Positions 42,966 to 51,296 of a stretch of DNA of 64,000 nucleotides are shown piece after piece; positions within the stretch are counted from its first letter, which is position 1; each line of letters starts with the position of its first letter. The translations under genes and the position numbers were made by a program. The notes under the pieces are model-generated. The model was not told the DNA's origin, made no database searches, and worked only from the letters and a program-made list of their open reading frames with translations. The stretch is from contig NZ_CALFYO010000021.1 in NCBI RefSeq assembly GCF_937952055.1, forward strand, positions 744,001 through 808,000. Reading direction: 5' to 3'. Source of the DNA: an uncultured Piscinibacter sp. (GTDB taxonomy: Bacteria; Pseudomonadota; Gammaproteobacteria; Burkholderiales; Burkholderiaceae_C).

Positions 42966-44036
42966 TCAGGCCACCAGCGTGCCCGTCGAGATGCCGGTGT
43001 CCCAGGCGGTGCGCAGAAGATCGTGATCGGACGGCACGTTGCGGCTGCGGCCCGCCACGTCCGCCAGCGGCACGCTGTCGATGCGGTTGCCGTGCAGCAC
43101 GACCACCCGGTTGAATGCCTTCGCCGCGACGAGCCGTGCCGCGGCGTGACCGTACTGCGTGGCGAGCACGCGGTCGAAGGGCGTCGGCGAGCCACCGCGC
43201 TGAACGTGGCCGAGGATGGTCGTGCGCACTTCGCAGCCCACCAGGGGCTCGAGCTGCGCGCGCAGCACGTTGCCCACACCGCCGAGGCGGATCGGCTCCG
43301 GCGAGTCCTCGATGCGCTCCTTCACCGTGAAGCCGCCGCCTTCGGGCCTGGCCCCCTCGGCGACGCAGATCAGCGTGTAGCGCTGCCTCGCCTCGCGCTC
43401 GCGGCAGACGCGCACCACCTCGTCGAGCCGATAGGGCAGCTCCGGGATCAGGATGATGTCGGCCGCGCCGGCCAGCCCCGCATGCAGCGCGATCCAGCCG
43501 GCATAGCGGCCCATGGTCTCGAGGATCATCACGCGGCCGTGGCTCTGGCCCGTGGTCTGCAGGCGGTCGAGCGCCTCGGTGACGATGGCCACCGCGGTGT
43601 CGAAGCCGAAGCTGCGATCGGTGTGCGCGAGGTCGTTGTCGATGGTCTTCGGGCAGCCGACGATGGGCACACCCTTGAGCGCCAGCTGGTGGGCGATGGC
43701 CATGCTGCCGTCGCCGCCGATCACCACGACCGCGTCCAAGTCGAGCTCGCGCACGTAGGCGCACACGGCGTCCGACACGTCGGCGCCGCCGGCGCCGAAG
43801 TAGCCGAAGGGGTTGGCCTTGTTGTGCGTGCCGAGGATGGTGCCGCCAGTGGCCATGATGCCGGCCACCTCGCGCAGGTCCAACGTCCGCACGCGGCGCT
43901 CGATGAGGCCGAGGAATCCCTGCTCGATGCCGATCACCTCGGCGCCGACGAGCTTGACCAGCGACCTCGCCACCGCGCGGATCACCGCGTTCAGCCCCGG
44001 ACAGTCTCCGCCGCCGGTGAGGATGCCCACTCGCAT
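42966..44036 (-). CDS. pfkA: 6-phosphofructokinase (mixed ATP/PPi-type signature)
   Basis: A 356-residue group A phosphofructokinase. The donor-site motif is IGGDGS with Gly110, the ATP type, but the second specificity site is GCPKTIDND with Lys130, as in PPi-dependent enzymes. Gly/Lys combinations are known in the long ATP-PFK subgroup of actinobacteria, so ATP use is likely but not certain. The catalytic TIDND and the fructose 6-phosphate segment MGRYAGWIALHAGLA are intact. AAGGAG lies just before the ATG, with a TACACT box 37 bases upstream of it. Many Burkholderiales lack this gene, so its presence affects predictions of glycolysis. Confidence 0.93.
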   Translation of the reverse strand: MRVGILTGGGDCPGLNAVIRAVARSLVKLVGAEVIGIEQGFLGLIERRVRTLDLREVAGIMATGGTILGTHNKANPFGYFGAGGADVSDAVCAYVRELDLDAVVVIGGDGSMAIAHQLALKGVPIVGCPKTIDNDLAHTDRSFGFDTAVAIVTEALDRLQTTGQSHGRVMILETMGRYAGWIALHAGLAGAADIILIPELPYRLDEVVRVCREREARQRYTLICVAEGARPEGGGFTVKERIEDSPEPIRLGGVGNVLRAQLEPLVGCEVRTTILGHVQRGGSPTPFDRVLATQYGHAAARLVAAKAFNRVVVLHGNRIDSVPLADVAGRSRNVPSDHDLLRTAWDTGISTGTLVA

Positions 44037-44115
44037 GCCTGTCTCCTTGTCGTGCCCTGCGTGTCAGGCCCAGTGTAGGACCGGCCGCTAGACTGCGGCC
44101 CGCCCGCTGTTGATC

Positions 44116-44706
44116 ATGAACAAAGCACCGACCCATCTGCTCTACCTGCACGGCTTTCGCTCCTCGCCGCAGTCGGCGAAGGCCCGTCGCGTCGCGGCCT
44201 GGGTGCAGGCACAGCGGCCGGACCTGCACTGGTGGTGCCCGCAGCTGCCGCCCTCGCCGCGCGAGACCATGGCGCGGGTGTTCGACGCTCTCGTCCACTG
44301 GCCGGCCGACCGCATGGCGGTGATCGGCAGCTCGCTCGGCGGCTTCTACGCCACGGCGGTGGCCGAGCGCCTGGGCTGTCCGGCCGTGCTTCTCAACCCG
44401 GCCATCGACCCGGCGCGCGACCTCGCGAAGTACATCGGCGAGCAGACCGCGTACCACGACCCGGCCGAACGCTTCTTCTTCCGCGCCGAGTTCGTCGACG
44501 AACTGCGCGCCATCACACCGGCCGCGATCACGCGGCCCGAGCGCTACTTCGCCGTCATCGCCAAGGGCGACGAGGTGCTCGACTGGCGCGAGATGAGCGC
44601 GCGCTACGCCGGCTGCCGCGTCAAGCTGCTCGAGGGCAGCGACCATGCGCTGTCGGACTTCGACGACCACCTTCCCGACATCCTCCACTTCCTCCGACTC
44701 TCATGA
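44116..44706 (+). CDS. YqiA/YcfP-like alpha/beta hydrolase
   Basis: A 196-residue esterase-like protein. YLHGFRSSPQSAKARRVAAW begins the fold; the nucleophile elbow is GSSLGGFYA, with Asp in KGDEVLDW and His in GSDHALSDFDDHL forming a complete triad. YqiA-type proteins hydrolyse short acyl esters in vitro; the natural substrate is not known. The ATG at 44116 is used; a TTG two codons upstream is possible. A TAGACT (44089-44094) is a candidate -10. It overlaps the following SDR gene by four bases (ATGA). Confidence 0.88.
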   Translation: MNKAPTHLLYLHGFRSSPQSAKARRVAAWVQAQRPDLHWWCPQLPPSPRETMARVFDALVHWPADRMAVIGSSLGGFYATAVAERLGCPAVLLNPAIDPARDLAKYIGEQTAYHDPAERFFFRAEFVDELRAITPAAITRPERYFAVIAKGDEVLDWREMSARYAGCRVKLLEGSDHALSDFDDHLPDILHFLRLS

Positions 44707-45443
44707 GACTGAAAGACAAGGTCTGCATCGTCACCGGCGCCGCCCAGGGCATCGGTCTGGCCACGGCGCTGAAGTTCGCCCGCGAAGGCGCCATCGTCGC
44801 CGTGTGCGACCGCCGGCGCGAGGCGGTGGACGCCGCGGCCGCGAGCTGCCGTGAACTCGGTGCGCGCGCCGAGGGCTACGTCGTGGACGTCACCGACCGC
44901 TCGACGGTCGATGCGATGGTCACCGGCGTGCGCGAGCGCTTTGGCCGCATCGACGTGCTGGTCAACAACGCCGGCATCACCCAGGACGCCCGCCTGCAGA
45001 AGATGACGCTGCAGCAGTTCGACGCGGTGATCGACGTGAACCTGCGCGGCGTGTTCCACGTCTCGCAGGCAGTGGTCGACACCCTGCTCGCGCAGGGCAG
45101 CGGCGTGATCCTCAACGCCAGCTCGGTGGTCGGCATCTACGGCAACTACGGGCAGACGAACTACGCGGCCAGCAAGTTCGGCGTGATCGGTTTCACCAAG
45201 ACCTGGAGCCGCGAGCTCGGTCCGAAGGGCGTGCGGGTGAATGCGGTGGCGCCCGGCTTCATCGAGACAAGCATCCTCGACACCGTGCCGGACAAGGTGC
45301 TCGACGAGCTGCGTGCACAGGTGCCGCTCAAGCGGCTCGGCCGGGCAGAGGAGGTCGCCAACGTGTACGCCTTCCTCGCCAGCGACGACGCGAGCTACGT
45401 CAATGGCGCCGTGGTCGAGGTCTCGGGCGGGCTGACGGTGTGA
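44703..45443 (+). CDS. Short-chain dehydrogenase/reductase, FabG-like
   Basis: A 246-residue SDR with NADPH-binding TGAAQGIG, structural NNAG, active-site Ser in LNASSVVG and YAASK (Tyr-x3-Lys), and a C-terminal FLASDDASYVNGAVVEVSGG typical of 3-oxoacyl-ACP reductases. It may reduce a 3-oxoacyl thioester, or acetoacetyl-CoA in polyester metabolism; no acyl-carrier or PHA genes are adjacent to decide. It is coupled to the YqiA-like gene by a four-base overlap. Its stop abuts the stop of the convergent small membrane gene. Confidence 0.88.
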   Translation: MRLKDKVCIVTGAAQGIGLATALKFAREGAIVAVCDRRREAVDAAAASCRELGARAEGYVVDVTDRSTVDAMVTGVRERFGRIDVLVNNAGITQDARLQKMTLQQFDAVIDVNLRGVFHVSQAVVDTLLAQGSGVILNASSVVGIYGNYGQTNYAASKFGVIGFTKTWSRELGPKGVRVNAVAPGFIETSILDTVPDKVLDELRAQVPLKRLGRAEEVANVYAFLASDDASYVNGAVVEVSGGLTV

Positions 45444-45665
45444 TCAGCTGCGCGGCGAGTTCCAGGTCACGATGGTCCAGATCACGCGGCCCCAGACCTC
45501 GAGATTGAACCAGAACAGCGCGATGACGATGGTGAAGTGGCGCAGCCGCCTGCCCAGTTCGCGGAACCGGTCGTCGTCGCCCAGCACGTACATGAGGAAG
45601 GTGAACAGCCAGCCGACGGCGAACAGCCCGCCGAACACAGCCATCACCCAGCGAAAGATCGTCAT
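45444..45665 (-). CDS. Small two-helix membrane protein, paralogue 1
   Basis: A 73-residue protein with two membrane helices (about 6-28 and 43-66) joined by a charged loop (DDDRFRELGRRLRHF). It shares its MTIFRW start, the two-helix plan and a loop of the form R-x-LG-x-R with the neighbouring gene, which indicates duplication. No function is recognised. It lies ten bases after its paralogue and directly abuts the SDR gene on the other strand. Confidence 0.72.
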   Translation of the reverse strand: MTIFRWVMAVFGGLFAVGWLFTFLMYVLGDDDRFRELGRRLRHFTIVIALFWFNLEVWGRVIWTIVTWNSPRS

Positions 45666-45675
45666 GGCCTGACCT

Positions 45676-45861
45676 TCACAACACCGTCGCCATGCGCTCG
45701 AGGATCAGCACGGCAAAGAAACCGAGTGCCGCGATCACCGTCCACTTGACGATCCGGACACCGAGGTGACGCCATCTCGTTTGCCCGGTGCCGATGTACA
45801 TCGCGAAGCACAGTAGCCCGGCCACCAGCAGCAGCAGGACGATCCAGCGGAAGATCAGCAT
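45676..45861 (-). CDS. Small two-helix membrane protein, paralogue 2
   Basis: A 61-residue protein with two helices (about 3-22 and 39-57) and a basic loop (TRWRHLGVRIVKW). Its start MLIFRW parallels the MTIFRW of the adjacent gene. It lies 15 bases after lpxC on the same strand, so it is probably read from the lpxC transcript. The function is unknown; proximity to envelope genes suggests an envelope role. Confidence 0.72.
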   Translation of the reverse strand: MLIFRWIVLLLLVAGLLCFAMYIGTGQTRWRHLGVRIVKWTVIAALGFFAVLILERMATVL

Positions 45862-45876
45862 GCTAGACGACGATCC

Positions 45877-46812
45877 TTACCAGGCGGGCGCCAGTTCAGC
45901 GAGCCCGCGGGGCAGTCGGGACGCGTCGTCGAAGGTGACGATCTCGTAGGCCTCGGGATCGGCCATCAGCTTGCGCAGCAGCTTGTTGTTCAGCGCATGG
46001 CCCGACTTGTAGGCGCTGTAGGCGGCGAGGACGGGCTGGCCGGCCATGGCCATGTCGCCGATGGCATCGAGGATCTTGTGCTTGACGAACTCGTCGTCGT
46101 AGCGCAGCCCCTCGGCATTCAGCACCTTGGATTCGTCGACCACGATCACGTTGTCCATGCTGCCGCCCAGCCCCAGGCCACGGGCGCGCATCATGTCCAC
46201 GTCCTTGCTGAAGCCGAAGGTGCGGGCGCGGGCGATCTCGCGCTTGTAGTTGCCCGAGCCCATGTCGAAGGTGACACGCTGGCCGGTCTGGTCCACCGCC
46301 GGATGGTGGAAGTCGATCTCGAAGGTCAGCTTGTAGCCCTCGTAGGGCTCGAGCCTCGCCCACATCAGCTTCGCGCCCTCGCCTTCGCGGACTTCCACCG
46401 CCTTCTTCACGCGGATGAAGCGCTTCGGTGCGTCCTGCAGCTCGATGCCCGCGCTCTGCAGCAGGAACACGAACGACGCCGCCGATCCGTCGAGGATCGG
46501 CACCTCCTCGGCGGTCAGCTCGATGGTCAGGTTGTCCAGACCGAGGCCGGCACAGGCCGAGAGCAGGTGCTCGACGGTCTTCACCTTGGGCGCGCCGGGA
46601 TCGCCGCCGGGCGACAGAGTGGTCGCCATGCGCGTGTCGCTGACCACCTCGGCCGACAGCGGGATGTCCACCGGCTGCGGCAGGTCGACGCGGCGGAACA
46701 CGATGCCATGGTCGGGCGGCGCCGGCCGCAGCGTCAGCTCGACCCGCTGGCCGCCGTGCACGCCCACGCCGACGGCACGCGTCATGGACTTGAGGGTGCG
46801 TTGCTGCAGCAT
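45877..46812 (-). CDS. lpxC: UDP-3-O-acyl-N-acetylglucosamine deacetylase
   Basis: A 311-residue zinc enzyme for the committed step of lipid A synthesis. It starts MLQQRTLKSMTRAVGVGVHGG; zinc ligands are in TVEHLLSACAGLGLDN and in KHKILDAIGD, with the catalytic His in YKSGHALNNKLL. The ATG at 46812 is chosen over longer frames because homologues start here; GACAAT lies seven bases before it. It ends the dcw cluster, 145 bases after ftsZ, behind a hairpin-rich segment. It marks a Gram-negative, LPS-bearing cell. Confidence 0.96.
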   Translation of the reverse strand: MLQQRTLKSMTRAVGVGVHGGQRVELTLRPAPPDHGIVFRRVDLPQPVDIPLSAEVVSDTRMATTLSPGGDPGAPKVKTVEHLLSACAGLGLDNLTIELTAEEVPILDGSAASFVFLLQSAGIELQDAPKRFIRVKKAVEVREGEGAKLMWARLEPYEGYKLTFEIDFHHPAVDQTGQRVTFDMGSGNYKREIARARTFGFSKDVDMMRARGLGLGGSMDNVIVVDESKVLNAEGLRYDDEFVKHKILDAIGDMAMAGQPVLAAYSAYKSGHALNNKLLRKLMADPEAYEIVTFDDASRLPRGLAELAPAW

Positions 46813-46819
46813 GACCGGA

Positions 46820-46825
46820 ATTGTC
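46820..46825 (-). promoter_or_regulatory. Start-proximal -10 box of lpxC
   Basis: On the bottom strand GACAAT (complement of 46820-46825) lies seven bases before the lpxC ATG at 46812, with no Shine-Dalgarno. This would give lpxC its own leaderless transcript independent of ftsZ. Confidence 0.4.
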
Positions 46826-46904
46826 CCCGATCCGGCCCGCCATCGCGCCGCGAAGCGATCAATCACCTCCATAGCGCCTCCGGTCTTCATCGGGCGTCGG
46901 GCGA

Positions 46905-46957
46905 CCGCCGCGGATCCGGCTTCGCCGGCCCGCGGGCGGTTCGCCCCTCGCGGGGGC
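46905..46957 (-). repeat. Double hairpin after ftsZ (REP-like or terminator)
   Basis: Immediately after the ftsZ stop, GCCCC/GGGGC (46943-46947 with 46953-46957) forms a short hairpin. Next to it CCGCCGCGG (46905-46913) pairs with CCGCGGGCGG (46930-46939, one bulge), enclosing CCGGC-TTC-GCCGG (46916-46928). There is no U-tract, so this looks like a REP/BIME-type element that could stabilise ftsZ mRNA or reduce readthrough into lpxC. Confidence 0.5.
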
Positions 46958-48154
46958 TCAATCGGCCTGCTTGCGCAGGAACGCCGGGATCTCGATCTCG
47001 TCCATGCCGTTGCTGGCCAGCGCATCCACCTTCGCCGCCGCGGTGCGGCCGTTGCGCCACACGCTGGGCGTGGTCAGCGCGCTGTAGTCGTGCGCCGGCG
47101 GCGTCGTCTGCACCGGCGTCGTCAGCACCGGGATGTTGTCGGTGCCGGTGCGCTGCACGGGCGCGCTGTGCACCACCTGGATCGGCGCCGCCTGGCGCTT
47201 CGCCGGGCTCAGGCCGGTGGCGATGACCGTCACGCGCAGCTGGTCGCCCAGGCTCTCGTCGTAGGCGGTGCCGTAGATCACGTGGGCATCGTCCGCGGCA
47301 TAGCGGCGGATGGTGTTCATCGCGTTGCGGCTCTCGGCCAGCTTGAAGTTGGCGCGGTTCGCCGCGATCAGCACCAGCACGCCGCGCGCGCCGGAGAGGT
47401 CGATGCCCTCCAGCAGCGGGCAGGCCACGGCGGCCTCAGCGGCCTTGGTGGCGCGATCCGGGCCGGCGGCCAAGGCCGTGCCCATCATCGCCTTGCCCGG
47501 CTCGCCCATCACCGTCTTCACGTCCTCGAAGTCGACGTTCACCATCCCCGGAATGTGAATGATGTCGCTGATGCCGCCCACGGCATTGCGCAGCACGTCG
47601 TTGGCGTGCGCAAAGGCCTGATCCTGCGTGACATCGTCGCCCAGCACCTCGAGCAGCTTGTCGTTGAGGATGACGATCAGCGAGTCCACGTTGGCTTCCA
47701 GCTCCGCCAGGCCGTGGTCGGCCGCCTTCATGCGGCGCGCACCCTCGAACTCGAACGGCTTGGTCACCACGCCGACGGTGAGGACGCCCATCTCCTTGGC
47801 CACGCGCGCGATCACCGGTGCGGCGCCGGTGCCGGTGCCGCCGCCCATGCCGGCCGTGATGAACAGCATGTTGGCGCCCGCGATCTGCTCGCGGATGCGG
47901 TCCACCGCCTCCTCCGCCGCCGCACGGCCGGCTTCCGGCTTGGCGCCGGCGCCGAGGCCCGTGCTGCCGAGCTGGATGAGCGCGTTGGCGGCCGAGCGGT
48001 TGAGCGCCTGCGCGTCGGTGTTGGCGCAGATGAACTCCACGCCCTGGACACCGTTGGCGATCATGTGCTCGACGGCATTGCCGCCGCCTCCGCCGACGCC
48101 GATGACCTTGATGCGCGTGCCGAGGTCGAACTCTTCGATCATTTCGATGGGCAT
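46958..48154 (-). CDS. ftsZ: Cell division protein FtsZ
   Basis: A 398-residue tubulin-like GTPase that forms the Z-ring. The tubulin signature GGGTGTGAAPVIA, the N-terminal VIGVGGGGGNAV and the T7-loop region NVDFEDVKTVM are present. A variable linker leads to the C-terminal peptide IEIPAFLRKQAD that binds FtsA. The ATG at 48154 (MPIEMIEEFD) is supported by GGAG eight bases upstream and by homologues. It lies 142 bases after ftsA, a gap that holds a 19-codon frame, so ftsZ may have extra expression control. Confidence 0.98.
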   Translation of the reverse strand: MPIEMIEEFDLGTRIKVIGVGGGGGNAVEHMIANGVQGVEFICANTDAQALNRSAANALIQLGSTGLGAGAKPEAGRAAAEEAVDRIREQIAGANMLFITAGMGGGTGTGAAPVIARVAKEMGVLTVGVVTKPFEFEGARRMKAADHGLAELEANVDSLIVILNDKLLEVLGDDVTQDQAFAHANDVLRNAVGGISDIIHIPGMVNVDFEDVKTVMGEPGKAMMGTALAAGPDRATKAAEAAVACPLLEGIDLSGARGVLVLIAANRANFKLAESRNAMNTIRRYAADDAHVIYGTAYDESLGDQLRVTVIATGLSPAKRQAAPIQVVHSAPVQRTGTDNIPVLTTPVQTTPPAHDYSALTTPSVWRNGRTAAAKVDALASNGMDEIEIPAFLRKQAD

Positions 48155-48225
48155 GGTGCTTCTCCGATGAATTGCTGCAGTTGCCAGAAGGTGAATTGCC
48201 GTTGATCCAACGCGTTTGCCTGTTG

Positions 48226-48285
48226 TCATTCCGGTCTTCGCCGGATCGCCTGGATGGGAATGGAAGGGGGATCGTGGTTGTTCAT
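48226..48285 (-). CDS. Possible 19-aa leader ORF between ftsA and ftsZ
   Basis: ATG at 48285 to TGA at 48226 encodes MNNHDPPSIPIQAIRRRPE. AAGGGG lies seven bases upstream, a fair ribosome binding site. It starts 11 bases after the ftsA stop and ends 71 bases before ftsZ. A TCCGG/CCGGA hairpin overlaps its end. It may be a leader peptide or simply an open stretch; only conservation in related species could tell. Confidence 0.25.
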   Translation of the reverse strand: MNNHDPPSIPIQAIRRRPE

Positions 48286-48296
48286 GACGTGCCCCT

Positions 48297-49526
48297 TCAG
48301 AAATTGCCGAGGAACCAGTCCCTGGCTCGGCCGAACAGGGTTTGCACCGACCCCGCCTGCTGCGCGGCGCGCTGGCCGCGCGTGCGCGACAGGCGGGCCT
48401 CCTCGAGCAGGCCCATCACGGTGGCCGAGCGCGGATTGGCCACCATGTCGGACAAGGGCCCGTGGTAGGTCGGGATGCCCTTGCGCACCGGCTTGAGGAA
48501 GATGTCCTCGCCGAGCTCGACCATGCCGGGCATCACCGCCGCGCCGCCGGTGATGACGATGCCCGACGAAAGAAGCTCCTCGCACCCGCTCTCGCGGATC
48601 ACCTGGTGCACCAGCGAGTAGATCTCCTCGATGCGCGGCTCGATCACGCCGGCCAGCGCCTGGCGCGACAGCATGCGCGGGGCACGATCGCCCAGGCCGG
48701 GCACCTCGAGGTTGTCGCCCGGGTCGGCGAGCAGCTGCTTGGCCACGCCGTATTCGATCTTGATCTCCTCGGCATCCTTGGTCGGCGTGCGCAGCGCCAT
48801 CGCGATGTCGCTGGTGATCAGGTCGCCGGCGATCGGGATCACCGCGGTGTGACGGATCGCGCCGTCGGTGAAGATCGCCACGTCGGTGGTGCCGGCACCG
48901 ATGTCCACCAGCGCCACACCGAGGTCCTTCTCGTCCTCGGTGAGCACCGCGTGGCTGCTCGCGCTCGGATTGAGCACCAGTTGCTCCACTTCCAGTCCGC
49001 AGCGGCGCACGCACTTGACGATGTTCTCCGCCGCGCTGCCGGCACCGGTGACGATGTGCACCTTCACCTCGAGGCGGCCGCCGCTCATGCCGATCGGCTC
49101 CTTCACTTCGTGGCCGTCGATGACGAACTCCTGCGCCTGCACCAGCAGCAGGCGCTGGTCGTTGGGGATGTTGATCGCCTTGGCGGTCTCGACCACGCGC
49201 GCCACGTCCACCGGCGTGACCTCCTTGTCGCGCACGATCACCATGCCGGTGCTGTTCTGGCCGCGGATGTGGCTGCCGGTGATGCCGGTGTAGACGCGCG
49301 TGATCTTGCAGTCGGCCATCATCTCGGCCTCCTTCAGGGCCTGCTGGATCGACTGCACCGTCGCATCGATGTTGACCACCACGCCGCGCTTGAGGCCGTG
49401 TGTCGGCGCCACGCCGAGCCCGGCGACGCGCAGTTCGCCGTCCGCCTGCACCTCGGCCACCACCGCCATCACCTTCGCGGTGCCGATGTCCAGCCCGACG
49501 ACGAGATCCTTGTATTCCTTGGCCAT
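48297..49526 (-). CDS. ftsA: Cell division protein FtsA
   Basis: A 409-residue actin-like ATPase that tethers FtsZ to the membrane. The phosphate-1 motif VVGLDIGTAKVMAVVAE, phosphate-2 region ALVDIGAGTTDVAIFTDG and adenosine motif SGIVITGGAAVMPGM are intact. The C-terminus ends with an amphipathic membrane-targeting helix (LFGRARDWFLGNF). It lies three bases after ftsQ. Confidence 0.98.
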   Translation of the reverse strand: MAKEYKDLVVGLDIGTAKVMAVVAEVQADGELRVAGLGVAPTHGLKRGVVVNIDATVQSIQQALKEAEMMADCKITRVYTGITGSHIRGQNSTGMVIVRDKEVTPVDVARVVETAKAINIPNDQRLLLVQAQEFVIDGHEVKEPIGMSGGRLEVKVHIVTGAGSAAENIVKCVRRCGLEVEQLVLNPSASSHAVLTEDEKDLGVALVDIGAGTTDVAIFTDGAIRHTAVIPIAGDLITSDIAMALRTPTKDAEEIKIEYGVAKQLLADPGDNLEVPGLGDRAPRMLSRQALAGVIEPRIEEIYSLVHQVIRESGCEELLSSGIVITGGAAVMPGMVELGEDIFLKPVRKGIPTYHGPLSDMVANPRSATVMGLLEEARLSRTRGQRAAQQAGSVQTLFGRARDWFLGNF

Positions 49527-49529
49527 CCT

Positions 49530-50336
49530 CTAGTTCCTCCCGCTGCCGGCGCCCGCCGCGCTGGTCGACACGCCCTTCAACCGCACCGCGTACCCGTCGT
49601 TGTGGCGCAGGTCGGCATGCACCAGCGGGCGCTGGTGCTGCGCGATCACCTGCGGCACGGTGGCGACGAAGCGCCTCACCCGCTCGACGATCTCGTCGTC
49701 GCTGCCGCGGCCGATCTCGATTTCCGCGCCGCCGTCGAGTTCGGCCGCGAGCGAGCCGCGGCCGGACATCGCCAGCGTCTCGATGCGCCGCGCCAGCGGT
49801 TCCACCACCGGCTGCAGGCGCCGGTAGAGCGCGAGCAGGCGCACCGAACTGCCGTCGGGCCCCTGCAGCAGCGGCAGGTCGTCGTCGTCGACATCGCCGG
49901 GGTTGGCCTCGAACACCTCGCCGAAGGTGTTGACCAGCTTGTCGTCGCCGCTCTCGGTGGCCCACAGCGCCGCGGCGCGGTGCTCCTCCAACTGCACCGC
50001 CAGCCGGTTCGGCCAGATGCGCTGCACCACCGCGTGGCGCACCCAGGGCACCGACTCGAAGGCGCGCCGCGCTGCGCCCAGGTCGAGCGAGAAGAAATTG
50101 CCGGTCAGATGCGGCATGGCATTGGCGCGGATGGTGGCCACGCTGTTGCGCGTCACGTCGCCGTCGACGCGGACCGCGCGCAGGGCGAACACCGGCTGCC
50201 GAGCCGCCCACGTCACCATCACCGCGGCCAGCAGCACGACGCCGACCACCGCGAACAGCGTGGCGGTGGCATTCATCAGGCGCACGTCACCCGGCAGGCC
50301 GGCGGCCTGGCGCGATGCGGTGCGGGCTCTTGCCAT
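49530..50336 (-). CDS. ftsQ: Cell division protein FtsQ
   Basis: A 268-residue single-pass divisome protein. One membrane helix (about 22-45) is followed by a POTRA domain (FALRAVRVDGDVTRNS) and the beta domain with VPWVRHAVVQRIWPNRLAVQLEEHR cut across two conserved blocks. It links FtsB/FtsL to the septal synthase. It lies three bases after ddlB and three before ftsA. Confidence 0.95.
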   Translation of the reverse strand: MARARTASRQAAGLPGDVRLMNATATLFAVVGVVLLAAVMVTWAARQPVFALRAVRVDGDVTRNSVATIRANAMPHLTGNFFSLDLGAARRAFESVPWVRHAVVQRIWPNRLAVQLEEHRAAALWATESGDDKLVNTFGEVFEANPGDVDDDDLPLLQGPDGSSVRLLALYRRLQPVVEPLARRIETLAMSGRGSLAAELDGGAEIEIGRGSDDEIVERVRRFVATVPQVIAQHQRPLVHADLRHNDGYAVRLKGVSTSAAGAGSGRN

Positions 50337-50339
50337 GGT

Positions 50340-51296
50340 TCAGGAGTCCAGGGCGGCGCTCGCCGCGATGTGCAGGCACAGCTGCTCGTAGCTCATGCCG
50401 GCCGCCTTGGCCGACATCGGCACCAGCGAATGCGAGGTCATGCCCGGGCTGGTGTTCATCTCCAGCAGGAACGGCGCGCGGTCCCTGGCGCGCACCATCA
50501 GGTCGGCGCGGCCCCAGCCGCGGCAGCCCAGGGTGCGATAGGCCTCGACGACGATGCGCTGGATCTCGCGCTCCTCGGCCTCGGGCAGGCCGCTGGGCAC
50601 GAGGTACTGCGTCACGTCGGTGAAGTACTTGTTCTGGTAGTCGTAGGCGCCCTCGGGCGCGACGATGCGGATCACCGGCAGGGCACGGGCGTTCCGGCCC
50701 GTGCCGAGCACCGGGCAGGTCAGTTCGTCGCCCTCGATGAACTCCTCGCACAGCACGACGTCGTCGTAGTTCGCCGCCAGCGCCACCGCGTCCTGCATCT
50801 GCGAGTAACCCTTGACCTTGGTGACGCCGATCGACGAGCCCTCGTGCGGCGGCTTGACGATCAGCGGCAGGCCCAGCTCGTCGGGCACGCTGCGCACGCG
50901 CTCGGGGTCCTGCGCGTCGCGCGGCAGCGTCACGTACTTCGGCGTCGGCAGGCCCGCTGCCTGCCAGAGGCGCTTGGTCATCACCTTGTCGATGGCGATC
51001 GCCGAGGCCATCACGCCCGAGCCGGTGTAGGGGATGCGCAGCAGTTCCAGCGCCCCCTGCACCGTGCCGTCCTCGCCGTGGCGGCCGTGCAGCGCGATGA
51101 AGCAGCGCGCGAAACCTGCGTGCTTCAGCTCGGCGAGCTCGCGCTCGGCCGGATCGAAGGGATGGGCGTCGACCCCCTGCGACTGCAGCGCGGCGAGCAC
51201 GCCGCCGCCGGACATCAGCGAGATCTCCCGCTCGGCGGAGCTGCCGCCCATCAGTACCGCGACCTTGCCGAGGCTCTTCGGGTCGATGGTCGTCAT
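50340..51296 (-). CDS. ddlB: D-alanine--D-alanine ligase
   Basis: A 318-residue ATP-grasp enzyme supplying the terminal dipeptide of the peptidoglycan stem. N-terminal VAVLMGGSSAEREISLMSG, FIALHGRHGEDGTVQGALE, LIVKPPHEGSSIGVTKV and the metal-site EMNTSPGMTSHSLVP are canonical. It overlaps murC by four bases. A terminal Asn-Thr-Ser-Pro and the preceding Tyr loop region (YDYQNKYFTD) indicate a D-Ala product rather than D-Lac. Confidence 0.97.
   Translation of the reverse strand: MTTIDPKSLGKVAVLMGGSSAEREISLMSGGGVLAALQSQGVDAHPFDPAERELAELKHAGFARCFIALHGRHGEDGTVQGALELLRIPYTGSGVMASAIAIDKVMTKRLWQAAGLPTPKYVTLPRDAQDPERVRSVPDELGLPLIVKPPHEGSSIGVTKVKGYSQMQDAVALAANYDDVVLCEEFIEGDELTCPVLGTGRNARALPVIRIVAPEGAYDYQNKYFTDVTQYLVPSGLPEAEEREIQRIVVEAYRTLGCRGWGRADLMVRARDRAPFLLEMNTSPGMTSHSLVPMSAKAAGMSYEQLCLHIAASAALDS

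Noticed and set aside
42966..44036. PPi-dependent phosphofructokinase
   Set aside because: GGDGS has Gly at the position where PPi enzymes have Asp; only the Lys of PKTIDND is PPi-like, so ATP use is more probable.
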